Source of the DNA: Spirochaetales bacterium Spiro_09
GTDB lineage: Bacteria; Spirochaetota; Spirochaetia; Treponematales; Treponemataceae
NCBI GenBank assembly: GCA_001604385.1
Contig: LVBK01000004.1
Span: 121,494 to 185,493 of the forward strand
Reading direction: 5' to 3'
Length of the DNA: 64,000 nt
The notes beneath the pieces are model-generated. The model was not told where the DNA came from and did not search any database. It saw only the letters and a program-made list of their open reading frames with translations. The translations under genes were made by a program, and so were the position numbers. This document shows positions 35,780 through 44,225 of the stretch, one piece after another; position 1 is the stretch's first letter; every line of letters begins with the position of its first letter.

Positions 35780-37928
35780 CAGTCTCGCCCTTCCGGAGGG
35801 CATGCACGGCCTCAAGCACCCGCGCCGCTTCCTGCCGGTCCATCCTGACGGAGACCTCTTCTCCTGCATGCCACCAACACAATTCGCCGCCCAGTTTGCC
35901 CGGCACCGGGATGCTTGCCGTCCACCAGTAGAGTGCTGACGGGTCAAAGGGAGCAGACCGCTGCCGGTCGCGAATGTCTTCATACCGCTCGATCAAACGT
36001 TCTACAAGATCACTTTCAATTGAAGGGGATGGCATCGCAAAAGGAAACCAGGAACGAACAGGGGTTTCAAGACCCTCTCCCTGCATCCAGGCGTGCAGCG
36101 CATTATCGAGCGGCCCGGTATATCTCCGCGACGCGTTTTCGCCCCGGAACCGTAAATCGTTATCCGCAAAGTCGCCGCTCTCGTCAAGCGGCTCAAGACT
36201 GTCCCGGTGCAAGCCCGAAAGCCATTCCTGGTACACCCGGGAATGGCGTGTCAGCACGAATTTATGCCAAAATGCGGAGTCCACCAAACCGGCGGCAAAG
36301 AGCTGGCGCATCACTTCGGCCGCGTCAATGACGCCGAGCGGATCCTCGTTCCAGTACCCGTAAATAAGATATGCATGCACCAGAACGCCGGCCTCCTTGA
36401 AAGCGGCACATACGGCGACCAGGTTTTCCAGGTCTATTCCCTTGTCGACAGCCTTGAAGCCTTCCGGGCTCGCAATTTCAATACCGCCGGAAACCGCAAG
36501 AAGACCTCCTGCGGCAAGAAAGTCGGCAAGGTCCCGGCTGAAGGTTTTTTCAAAACGGATATTCCCCCAGAAAGATAAAAGCCCTCCGGTATCGCCGGCA
36601 ATATCAGGCGCAGCTGCGGCCCTGAGATTTTCCAGCGCGAAGTCGCGCAGGGCCCGCGGAGGAGCAGCCTCGTCCACCAGATGAATGCCGCGCACACCGC
36701 TTTGGATAGCGGTCTTCCGTAATGATCGGTACAGTTGCTGCGCCGCTAGCGGCACAAAGGAGCGAATATAGTCCAGGGAGACATCGCAAAAGGAACAGCG
36801 GTGCCAGTAACAACCGTGTGCAAGAAACGCCTTGATCCACACACCGTCGTTCCACAACCGGTGCATGGGATTCGGATTGTCGGCAAGTCGGGGATACCGT
36901 GAAAAATCAATGTCCCGATAATCGGGAAAAATGCGACAGGTCAACTCCTGTTCAAGCGGTTGAAGGTCAGACGGACAATGCAGGTGGCGGTTGCTGACAG
37001 TTCCCTCGGACCCCGCGGAGTGAAACCATGCGAGCATGGCCCCGTATCCCCGGTCAAACACCAGATGATCGATATAGGTAAAAAGACCTTCGTTGATGCA
37101 ATTTCTGAGCTCGGTGTTGACATATCCCCCGCCCATAAAAATGCGGACCCGATTGCCAAAACGTTTTCGTGCCGACCGGGCGGTTGCCAGCGCATGGGCA
37201 AGGCATCCCGGAAACGGAACAGAAATACACAGAACAAGAGTCCCGTCAGAAGCAAACACCGGCTCCCGTTCCCACAAAGCGTCCAGAAAGGGGAGATACA
37301 TATCCCGTATAACGGGCCGGTCAAGGGCGGACTCGACGCGAGCAAAGGACCGCTCGCTTGCGGCCATCGATTCGGCGTACCGTACCAGGGAAAACTCGCT
37401 GTCAACGGCAACCGTCATCCAGTCCGCAAGGTCTTCCAGCGCCAGGGTCGCCAGCATGCGTGCGTCATCCGGGCCAATGTCGCGGTCAAGGGAAGAGAGG
37501 AAACGATCCATCCGGGCACCACGCGGCGCATGGGGTGAACGAACCAGGGCATGACACAATTCCCGATCACCGCCCCGTAATATTGAAACCAGCGGTTCTA
37601 TCCATTGAATCCAGCTAGCTGACAGCGAAAGATAGCGACGCAGCTGCCAGGCGGTTTCCGTATCTCCGGTCGCCTCGGCTTCACGGGCGCGCTCTTCGGT
37701 CACGGAGGTATACCGTTCAAAGAGAACGGCAAGAGTGGTCGCCGAAAAAAGATGAGAGAAAAATTGATTGGACAGGTCTATCCAGCGAACGGTTGTAATC
37801 CCAGGCAAAAAACCGGCTATATCGCCGTCTGCGAGAGCGCGAAAAAACGACGAAAGATACGCACCCGAGGGATATGGTCCGTTTAACTGAACCTGCGGCG
37901 GCTGGATAATACAGACGGAATATTCCAT
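35694..37928 (-). CDS. Radical SAM protein of unknown function with CX4CX2C motif
   Basis: 744 residues. The cluster-binding cysteines are C373, C378 and C381 in GCYWHRCSFCD, spaced CX4CX2C rather than the usual CX3CX2C. The region before it looks like a B12-binding-type fold in two parts: IIQPPQVQLNGPYPSGAYLSSF at the N-terminus, and VLCISVPFPGCLAHALATARS with FMGGGYVNTEL at about 240-290, separated by roughly 160 mostly helical residues. No DxHxxG cobalamin ligand is seen. Behind the motif come radical SAM barrel elements (GIHLVDEAAPPRALRDF, FWGNIRFEKTF, SGGIEIASPEG, VHAYLIYGYWNED) and a C-terminal domain of about 200 residues. Likely an anaerobic modification enzyme; substrate unknown. Its 3' end overlaps the omptin gene by 86 bases. 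Confidence 0.85.
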   Translation of the reverse strand: MEYSVCIIQPPQVQLNGPYPSGAYLSSFFRALADGDIAGFLPGITTVRWIDLSNQFFSHLFSATTLAVLFERYTSVTEERAREAEATGDTETAWQLRRYLSLSASWIQWIEPLVSILRGGDRELCHALVRSPHAPRGARMDRFLSSLDRDIGPDDARMLATLALEDLADWMTVAVDSEFSLVRYAESMAASERSFARVESALDRPVIRDMYLPFLDALWEREPVFASDGTLVLCISVPFPGCLAHALATARSARKRFGNRVRIFMGGGYVNTELRNCINEGLFTYIDHLVFDRGYGAMLAWFHSAGSEGTVSNRHLHCPSDLQPLEQELTCRIFPDYRDIDFSRYPRLADNPNPMHRLWNDGVWIKAFLAHGCYWHRCSFCDVSLDYIRSFVPLAAQQLYRSLRKTAIQSGVRGIHLVDEAAPPRALRDFALENLRAAAAPDIAGDTGGLLSFWGNIRFEKTFSRDLADFLAAGGLLAVSGGIEIASPEGFKAVDKGIDLENLVAVCAAFKEAGVLVHAYLIYGYWNEDPLGVIDAAEVMRQLFAAGLVDSAFWHKFVLTRHSRVYQEWLSGLHRDSLEPLDESGDFADNDLRFRGENASRRYTGPLDNALHAWMQGEGLETPVRSWFPFAMPSPSIESDLVERLIERYEDIRDRQRSAPFDPSALYWWTASIPVPGKLGGELCWWHAGEEVSVRMDRQEAARVLEAVHALRKGETVNAEILSRLSRKTFEVLRAHGLVRLSPL

Positions 37929-37948
37929 ATCTCCAAACTATCACTTTA

Positions 37949-37978
37949 TTGTGCTTTATACCATTCGTGATATATACT
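37949..37978 (+). promoter_or_regulatory. Promoter of the mla operon, leaderless arrangement
   Basis: TTGTGC and TATACT are 18 bases apart, and the -10 ends 8 bases before the mlaE ATG. The predicted transcript start coincides with the start codon, and there is no ribosome-binding site. Confidence 0.6.
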
Positions 37979-37986
37979 GATGTATC

Positions 37987-38775
37987 ATGGTCAAAAAGAT
38001 CGGTTCCGCCATTCTGGAAAAAACCGCAAATGTCACCTACACAATCGGTTTTTTCGGTAAAATTTTGCGCGGGGTCCCCATTTTTTTCTGGCGCGGAAAA
38101 ACGGCACACAAGGTTCTGATCATGCAGGTTCTGTTCACCTTTGTCGAGGCGCTCTCCATATCCAGCCTGCTTGCGCTCGGTATCGGAGCTGCCGTAAATA
38201 TTCTGGGTCTTCCGATACTGACAGGATTTTCGCAACAACAGCTCATCTACCCTCTTTTGATAACCATAATTACCCGGGAATTGGGCCCGCTCCTTACAGC
38301 CTTTATTATAATTGCTCGCTCAGCCACCGCGATCGCGACAGAGGTTGCCGGCATGGTTATCTCGCATGAAATTGAGGCCTACATTTCAGTCGGAGTCGAT
38401 CCCGTGGAGCATATCGCGGTTCCCCGCTTTCTGGGCGTCACCATCTCCCTTTTTCTGCTGAATATTTATTTTTCAATTTTCGGTCTTGCCGGTTCCTTTT
38501 TTATCGTACAGCTTTTGTCACCCATGCCGGCCACGGATTATTTTGACAACATACTGAAAAATCTGACACTGGCCGACATCTTCGTCTCGCTCGTCAAGAG
38601 TCTTGTGTTTGGTATGATTTTGGCTGTCCTTGCCACCAGCAAGGGCTTTGCGGTTGAACGGGCAAGCACGGAAATTCCACAAGCCGGTCTAAAGGCCGTT
38701 ACCGCCGCTTTCGGCTGGTGTATTGGCGCAAACCTGCTTGTCTCGGGAATATTCTATATGATGCAGCAAACATAA
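37987..38775 (+). CDS. mlaE: MlaE-type lipid ABC transporter permease
   Basis: 262 residues with five or six hydrophobic helices. Family signatures are LLITIITRELGPLLTAFIIIARSATAIATEVAGM and the later GMILAVLATSKGFAVERASTEIPQAGLKAV. It is the permease of an MCE transporter that moves phospholipids between inner and outer membrane. It lies upstream of the ATPase and MCE protein genes of the same complex. The start has no Shine-Dalgarno sequence but a promoter placed for a leaderless message. Confidence 0.93.
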   Translation: MVKKIGSAILEKTANVTYTIGFFGKILRGVPIFFWRGKTAHKVLIMQVLFTFVEALSISSLLALGIGAAVNILGLPILTGFSQQQLIYPLLITIITRELGPLLTAFIIIARSATAIATEVAGMVISHEIEAYISVGVDPVEHIAVPRFLGVTISLFLLNIYFSIFGLAGSFFIVQLLSPMPATDYFDNILKNLTLADIFVSLVKSLVFGMILAVLATSKGFAVERASTEIPQAGLKAVTAAFGWCIGANLLVSGIFYMMQQT

Positions 38776-38791
38776 TAAGACGGAAAAACTG

Positions 38792-39529
38792 ATGGACAAT
38801 GCATTGATACAGCTAAAAGAAGTCTCCTTTGCTGCCCAGGACAAACAGATAGTCAGCGGGGTTTCCCTGGATATTTTCAGGGGAACGACCACCGCCTTTG
38901 TCGGGCCCTCGGGGGGTGGAAAAAGCTCTGTGCTGAAACTGACCGCGGGCCTTATCCTGCCGACATCCGGACAGGTACAGTTTCGGGGTCATCCCGTTGC
39001 GACCATGAGCCGAGCCAGAAACCTTGCCTTTCGCCGGGAATCGGCCTTTGTGTTCCAGGATTCGGCGCTCTGGGCTAACCAGAGCATCAGGCAAATACTC
39101 GAACTTCCCCTCAAGGTTCATTATCCCGACATGAACCAGAAACAGCGTACCGAGCGCATCGTTGAAGTCCTTGCCCAGTCAGGCTATAAAAAGAACCTTG
39201 ACATACGGCCATCAGAACTCTCGATGGGGGAGCAAAAGCTGATCGCCTTCTCGCGGGCACTCCTGTGCGATCCGAAAATTCTGTTTCTTGACGAATGGAC
39301 TGAATCGCTTGACGACGCGGCAGCCCGGCGCCTGATCTCCATCGTCAAAAAAAAACAGGCGGAAGGCGCTACAATCGCTTTTGTCAGCCACAATCTTGGT
39401 ATCATTCAGTCCCTTGCCGGAACAATATGCATGATAGCCGACGGAAAACTGACACTGACCGTCAGCGCGGAAGAATTCGAGCGGGATTCAGGGCTCGCCA
39501 AAACGATAGAACAAGGAATTGCGCAATGA
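38792..39529 (+). CDS. mlaF: MlaF-type ABC ATPase
   Basis: 245 residues. Walker A GPSGGGKSS, Q-loop VFQDSALW, a variant signature LSMGEQK, Walker B ILFLDEW and the switch His in FVSHN are all present. The Trp after the catalytic Glu is unusual but lies outside the catalytic set. It powers lipid movement by MlaE. The start is 16 bases after mlaE, and its stop overlaps mlaD (ATGA at 39526). Confidence 0.92.
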   Translation: MDNALIQLKEVSFAAQDKQIVSGVSLDIFRGTTTAFVGPSGGGKSSVLKLTAGLILPTSGQVQFRGHPVATMSRARNLAFRRESAFVFQDSALWANQSIRQILELPLKVHYPDMNQKQRTERIVEVLAQSGYKKNLDIRPSELSMGEQKLIAFSRALLCDPKILFLDEWTESLDDAAARRLISIVKKKQAEGATIAFVSHNLGIIQSLAGTICMIADGKLTLTVSAEEFERDSGLAKTIEQGIAQ

Positions 39530-40548
39530 AATTCAAAATCCGTTACGCCGACCAGATTGTCGGTATCCTGGCCATCCTTGCCATAGCTGCACTCTTTTTG
39601 GTCATCATTTTGCTCGGCAGCCGTCAACGCTGGTTTTCGCGTGACTATCACTTTACCACCGTCTTCGATACCGCTTCCGGGATTAATACCGGCATGGCAG
39701 TCCAGTACAAGGGCTTTACGGTCGGCAAAATCATATCGTATACCCTCGACGAGAATGACCGGGTTATTGTCCGCTTCAGCCTCTTCGACACCTATTATAA
39801 CCGCGCAAGAACCGGTTCGGTTGTGGAGTTTATTACCAACCCGATCGGTTTGGGGAACCAGTTCCTTTTTCATCCCGGCTCGGGTTCTGATCTACTGGAT
39901 GACGGCAGCTTCATCCCACGCCTGGACACTCCCGAGGGCCGGGAGCGAGTGGAAAAAGGTCTGGTACTGATTCCCAAACGGGATGACACGGTCGCCAACA
40001 TCATGGCCCAGGTCAATCCCATTTTATCAAACCTGCAATCAACGCTCGAGCAGGTAAACGGCGCCTTCAGTGGTACCGGACGGGGACCACTTGCGGACAC
40101 CATGCGCGGAACCGCCTCCACCCTCAGCCACGTGTCATCGATTACCGGCGACGTATCGGCTTCAATGAGCGAGGTGATGGTCAAGCTTGACAGCATCCTG
40201 CGCGATGTTCAGGGAATAACGACCAATCTGGAATCGATGAGCAACGCCTTTGCCGATCCGTCCGGCCTGGTTCCGAGGCTTGTCGATCCCGACGGAACCA
40301 TGTTTGACAGCATCGAAGCCTCGCTCAAGGCGGTAGAAGGGACGCTCGGAAATGTGGAGGATTCCTCATCTATACTGAAATCCCAGGTTCCGCAAATAGC
40401 ACGCCTCATCGAAGATCTCCGCATCGCGCTACTCAAGGGACAAGATGTGCTGGACGCATTGCGCAACAATCCGATTTTGCGCGGAGGAGTACAGGAGCGG
40501 GTTCAAACACAGGATTCGGGAACCAATTCCCGTGCAATCGAATTCTGA
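39526..40548 (+). CDS. mlaD: MlaD-type MCE-domain protein
   Basis: 340 residues from the ATG at 39526; the frame continues upstream inside mlaF without coding character. One N-terminal transmembrane helix (about 12-35, IVGILAILAIAALFLVIILL) anchors it. A single MCE domain follows (HFTTVFDTASGINTGMAVQYKGFTVGKI), then a long helical tail with evenly spaced hydrophobics (about 170-320), as in proteins that build a periplasmic tunnel. The final residues are polar. It forms the lipid-conducting part of the complex in the periplasm. Confidence 0.92.
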   Translation: MKFKIRYADQIVGILAILAIAALFLVIILLGSRQRWFSRDYHFTTVFDTASGINTGMAVQYKGFTVGKIISYTLDENDRVIVRFSLFDTYYNRARTGSVVEFITNPIGLGNQFLFHPGSGSDLLDDGSFIPRLDTPEGRERVEKGLVLIPKRDDTVANIMAQVNPILSNLQSTLEQVNGAFSGTGRGPLADTMRGTASTLSHVSSITGDVSASMSEVMVKLDSILRDVQGITTNLESMSNAFADPSGLVPRLVDPDGTMFDSIEASLKAVEGTLGNVEDSSSILKSQVPQIARLIEDLRIALLKGQDVLDALRNNPILRGGVQERVQTQDSGTNSRAIEF

Positions 40549-40562
40549 GCGGGAGGTAGATG

Positions 40563-41456
40563 ATGAAAAGTAACACAATAGCCGTATTCGCCGCACTTCT
40601 TGTACTGGTTTCCTGTTCTTCCGCACCGAAACGGCCGCCCGAGGTTTTTACCAACCGGAACGCAGCCGCAGGCCAGCTTGAAATGGGAAACAGGTCCCTT
40701 GCCCGCTCGGATTATGTCAACGCCCATATTTTCTTCGAGGAGGCATGGAAGCTCGCAGTCAGCACCGATGATCCGGAAAGCAGGATGCGCGTACGTTTGG
40801 CCTGGGGAAATGCCTGGTACAACCAGGGAAAGCTCGACAAGGCCCGAAGCCTGTGGCAGGCAGCTCTTGACGAGGCGACCGAATCGGGGTACCCGCACAT
40901 GGCAGGCGCGGCCCGGATATATCTTGCGAGAGGTACCCTTGCCGAAGGAAACAGTGTCGAACAGCTGGACGCGGACGAACGGAAAAGACGGGCAGAGGCT
41001 GCCGGTCAAATTGTGAGAAACGAGCTTTCCTCCATCCGGGGAAACGATTTATATCTTGCCTTTGCCTGGAAGGTTATCGGTCTTGCAGAAAAGGAGCTGG
41101 GTAATTTTACGGAGGCAGAAAGCGCAATAAGAAGGGCACTTGATATTCACGAAAAAGGACGATATCTGGAAGATGCGGCCTATGACTGGTACTTGATTGC
41201 ATCGGTCCGCTCAAAGGAAGGCAACACCGAGCAGGCGCTACAGGCTCTTGACCGGGCGATAAGTTTTGACCGACGGGCAGAAAACGCAAACGGACTGGGC
41301 ATGAGCTGGATGGCGAAGGGGTTGATTGAACAGCGAAGGAGCGACACTGTCCGCGCGAGGGCAGCATATGAACGGGCGCACGAAATATTCCGGGCCGCGT
41401 TCATAGAAGCGGGCGCCGAAGAGGCCCGCCGGAAGCTTGAAAGTTTGGGTGACTGA
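40563..41456 (+). CDS. TPR lipoprotein at the end of the mla operon
   Basis: 297 residues from the second of two adjacent ATGs, which is better spaced (6 bases) from GGGAGG. The lipoprotein signal NTIAVFAALLVLVSC places the acylated Cys near residue 18. At least four TPR units follow: YVNAHIFFEEAWKLA, WYNQGKLDKARSLWQAALDEA, EKELGNFTEAESAIRRALDIH and EGNTEQALQALDRAISF, then a last one near ARAAYERAHEIF. MlaA and MlaC are absent from the operon, so this outer-membrane or periplasmic scaffold may take over partner binding. That role is inference from position. Confidence 0.85.
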   Translation: MKSNTIAVFAALLVLVSCSSAPKRPPEVFTNRNAAAGQLEMGNRSLARSDYVNAHIFFEEAWKLAVSTDDPESRMRVRLAWGNAWYNQGKLDKARSLWQAALDEATESGYPHMAGAARIYLARGTLAEGNSVEQLDADERKRRAEAAGQIVRNELSSIRGNDLYLAFAWKVIGLAEKELGNFTEAESAIRRALDIHEKGRYLEDAAYDWYLIASVRSKEGNTEQALQALDRAISFDRRAENANGLGMSWMAKGLIEQRRSDTVRARAAYERAHEIFRAAFIEAGAEEARRKLESLGD

Positions 41457-41472
41457 CTAATTCAAGGTCCCC

Positions 41473-42369
41473 TCAATATGAATACGACCAGGAAACCGCA
41501 AACCGGTCGTGCGAGACAAGAGAGATCCGAACCGAATCGGTCACTTCGGCGACCCGCGGAGCACGGTTATAGACCCAGGGCCGCACCCAGGAATACACAA
41601 TAGCCCCTCCGAGCGCAAAGCCGCCGGCGCCGAATATCAACTCTCCGTTGGGTTCATCGTTGTCCTGACGGTAAGAGCCGTAAGCCATAGCCCCTATCCC
41701 GACCAGTTCCCAGAACATGACCGTTCCGCCGCCGGCAGAGTCCCCCTGTATGTATGAACCAATCCCGAAAAACGGATTGATCGCCATACAAAAGGCCCGT
41801 CCGGTGAAATCCGCCACAGTTCGCACGGCCTTGCCCACCGAGGCAGATGCCGAGGATCCGGGAGCGCGGGGCATGGACCCGCGGCCGAACAGGGCTTCAG
41901 TCTCGGCATCGGAACGGACCTGCAGCGTAGCCATATACTGGATCTCGGACGTTTCTATTTTGACCGCTTTTACTGAAAATCGATAGCGGTTATTGATTAA
42001 ATCGAAGGTTCCCGTAATGAGCGTCTGGGCTCCAAGCATGGCGCCGAGGCGCTGGGCCGATTCGTCGCTGACGTCCCCGGAGAGCTGGAAAGAGAGCTCC
42101 GAACGGATCTTGTCGATATTCTGACGGTCGACGACTATCAGTTTTTCAGTCTGTAAAATGGCGTAGGTCAGGTCATCTACCAGAATATCCTGGGCTGCCT
42201 TCGAGTCCGCGCGAATGTCAAACACGACAACCATAGAGCTTTCGGGAAGACGCGCAGACATACCCAAGGCCATTTCGGAAATGGCTTCGGACAAACGGTA
42301 TTCCTTTTGCGCAAAAGCCGGAATAAAGGCCCATACAAGAACAAGCGCACACATCATGATTCTTTTCAT
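41473..42369 (-). CDS. Exported protein joining a CsgG/LpoB-like domain to a P13-like C-terminus
   Basis: 298 residues from the ATG at 42369. Signal peptide at 1-21 (MCALVLVWAFIPAFAQ). Residues about 40-150 resemble the CsgG/LpoB fold of outer membrane secretion and cell-wall regulators: SSMVVVFDIRADSKAAQDILVDDLTYAI, then LIVVDRQNIDKIRSELSFQLSGDVSDESAQRLGAMLGAQTLITGTF. After a Ser/Ala linker (about 170-190), the C-terminal part contains INPFFGIGSYIQGDSAGGG and hydrophobic helices, the pattern of the spirochaetal P13 membrane protein family. It is convergent with the mla operon. The assignment rests on pattern recall, so the fusion should be confirmed by profile search. Confidence 0.75.
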   Translation of the reverse strand: MKRIMMCALVLVWAFIPAFAQKEYRLSEAISEMALGMSARLPESSMVVVFDIRADSKAAQDILVDDLTYAILQTEKLIVVDRQNIDKIRSELSFQLSGDVSDESAQRLGAMLGAQTLITGTFDLINNRYRFSVKAVKIETSEIQYMATLQVRSDAETEALFGRGSMPRAPGSSASASVGKAVRTVADFTGRAFCMAINPFFGIGSYIQGDSAGGGTVMFWELVGIGAMAYGSYRQDNDEPNGELIFGAGGFALGGAIVYSWVRPWVYNRAPRVAEVTDSVRISLVSHDRFAVSWSYSY

Positions 42370-42458
42370 CGTCAATTCACTCCGGAATCAGAGCCACCTG
42401 ATGAGGCTCCGTCGAATATACCTGGCATACACTATAACAGACGGAAAGTGGAAATCTG

Positions 42459-43637
42459 TTACTCGTGGTCAAGGGGCTTTCCCTCGACCATCAATTTCAT
42501 GCGGCGCATGGCTTCCTTCAATTTCCCGATTTCCGTCGCATAACAGCAGCGGATAAAGCCTTCGGCTCCCGCTCCGAACACGTTTCCGGGAACAACGGCA
42601 ACCTTGTAGTCATTGATCAGCTTTGTCGCAAAATCCTCGGAGCTCAAGCCGGTTTTCCGGATGTCGGGAAAGATGTAAAACGCACCATCGGGCTCCGTTA
42701 CCGGGATGCCCATCGATTCGAAGGCACTCAACATCAGATTTCTGCGCTGCTGGTATGATATGCGCATGCGTTCAACTTCCGAAGCGCCGGTGCGTAATCC
42801 CTCCAGGGCGGCGTACTGACTCATGATGGGCGCGCAAATGGTTGAATACTGATGCAGCTTGTGTACCTGGGCCATCAGCTCGGCCGGACAGGCAAGATAG
42901 CCGATGCGCCAGCCGGTCATGGCGAAGGCCTTGGAAAATCCGTTCAGCACTACTGAATAGTCCTTCATGCCGGGAAAGGACGCAATCGAGGTATGTTGTT
43001 TTCCGTCATAGACCAGTTCGGAATATACTTCGTCGGACAGCACCCAAATACGGTGTTTCTTGACCAGTTCGGCAATTTTTTCCAGTTCGGCGGGAGGGAT
43101 CATGCGTCCGGTAGGATTGCTCGGAGAACAGAGCATCAGGGCCTTCGTTTTCGGGGTAATCAACTTTTCGATGGCGGCAGCCGTCGCGACAAAGCCGTCC
43201 GGCGCGGTATCGAGCCTGACAAGTCGCGTTTCGCATAATTCCACGAGCGGCTGATATGACACATAACAGGGCTCGGCGACGATCACCTCATCGCCCGGAT
43301 TAAGCACCGCGCGCAGGACCGCATCGATTGCCTCGGAAACCCCGATTGTCACGAGAATTTCCTTGTTCGCATCATACTGAAGATTATACTTTTCCAGATA
43401 ACCGGCTATAGCCTGTCGAAGCTCGGTCAGTCCCCAGTTTGAGGTATATGACGTGTGGCCCTGCTCCAGGTGGTACCAGGCCTCTTCACGCATCGCCCAG
43501 GGGGTGGGAAAATCGGGTTCACCGACACCGAGGGATATGATGTCGTCCCGGCCTATTATCAGTTCAAAAAACTTTCTGATACCGGATGGCGGTATCTGAA
43601 GCATCCTGGCGGAATATCTGTCCTGTCTGTCGTTCAT
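42459..43637 (-). CDS. patA: PLP-dependent class I/II aminotransferase (PatA-like)
   Basis: 392 residues. Fold-type I aminotransferase: substrate region SLGVGEPDFPTPW near the start, cofactor Asn in CSPSNPTGR, Asp in VLSDEVYSELVYDG, the Schiff-base Lys in NGFSKAFAMTGWRIGYL and the C-terminal Arg region GFIRCCYA. It resembles the Bacillus PatA group, which act on aspartate, diaminopimelate precursors or other amino acids. Its 5' end overlaps the Lrp-type regulator gene by 4 bases, the same pair as Bacillus patA-yugG, so amino-acid-responsive control is likely. The exact substrate is not decidable from sequence. Confidence 0.88.
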   Translation of the reverse strand: MNDRQDRYSARMLQIPPSGIRKFFELIIGRDDIISLGVGEPDFPTPWAMREEAWYHLEQGHTSYTSNWGLTELRQAIAGYLEKYNLQYDANKEILVTIGVSEAIDAVLRAVLNPGDEVIVAEPCYVSYQPLVELCETRLVRLDTAPDGFVATAAAIEKLITPKTKALMLCSPSNPTGRMIPPAELEKIAELVKKHRIWVLSDEVYSELVYDGKQHTSIASFPGMKDYSVVLNGFSKAFAMTGWRIGYLACPAELMAQVHKLHQYSTICAPIMSQYAALEGLRTGASEVERMRISYQQRRNLMLSAFESMGIPVTEPDGAFYIFPDIRKTGLSSEDFATKLINDYKVAVVPGNVFGAGAEGFIRCCYATEIGKLKEAMRRMKLMVEGKPLDHE

Positions 43638-44119
43638 GCGGTCACACCCTCGCGCCGGTCTTTTTTCTCATCGACATATACGATGTTGTTTTCTTTGTAT
43701 GTTTTCAGAACAAAATGAGTTTTCGTGCTTTTCACCCCGTTCAGCGTTGCCAGTTTCTCCGACACAAAAAAGGCAACTTCCTTCAACGTCTTTCCTTCTA
43801 TGATGACCTGCAAGTCATACCCGCCCGACATCAAATGCAGGGATTTAACCTGGGGAAACCGGTATATACGTTCTGCAAGAGCATCGAAGCCGTGTTCCCG
43901 TTCCGGGGTAACCTGAATTTCGATAATCGCACGGACCAGATCTTTCTCCGCCAATACCTTTTCCTGATTGACGATCGCGGAATACTTGAGGATAAAACCT
44001 TCATTTTCAAGCCGCGCGATGATCTCTTTCACCTCCGCCACCGGTTTGCGGGTCATGGCCGAGATATCTTCCGCCGTCAGGCGCGCATCATTTTCCAAGA
44101 GATCGAGTATTTCCTGCAT
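43634..44119 (-). CDS. Lrp/AsnC-family transcriptional regulator
   Basis: 161 residues with AAGGAG upstream. The N-terminal winged helix (about 1-55: LTAEDISAMTRKPVAEVKEIIARLENEGFI) precedes the ligand-binding RAM domain (about 65-145: VRAIIEIQVTPEREHGFDALAERI, then SLHLMSGGYDLQVIIEG). The C-terminal 20 residues are polar and charged. It is the first gene of a two-gene operon with the aminotransferase and probably responds to an amino acid. Confidence 0.92.
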   Translation of the reverse strand: MQEILDLLENDARLTAEDISAMTRKPVAEVKEIIARLENEGFILKYSAIVNQEKVLAEKDLVRAIIEIQVTPEREHGFDALAERIYRFPQVKSLHLMSGGYDLQVIIEGKTLKEVAFFVSEKLATLNGVKSTKTHFVLKTYKENNIVYVDEKKDRREGVTA

Positions 44120-44139
44120 ACGTGTTGACTCCTTGGCTC

Positions 44140-44148
44140 ACTATAGCA
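44140..44148 (-). promoter_or_regulatory. Extended -10 promoter element of the Lrp-aminotransferase operon
   Basis: On the minus strand TGC precedes TATAGT (hexamer at 44140-44145), about 20 bases upstream of the start codon. The -35 region is poor, so the TG extension would have to compensate. Confidence 0.4.
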
Positions 44149-44225
44149 TATTCGCCCATACAGTGCATAGAAATTTGTCCGCGTTTGTGCCATGATGTGC
44201 GGATAAATCTCGCGAAGGAGCCAGC

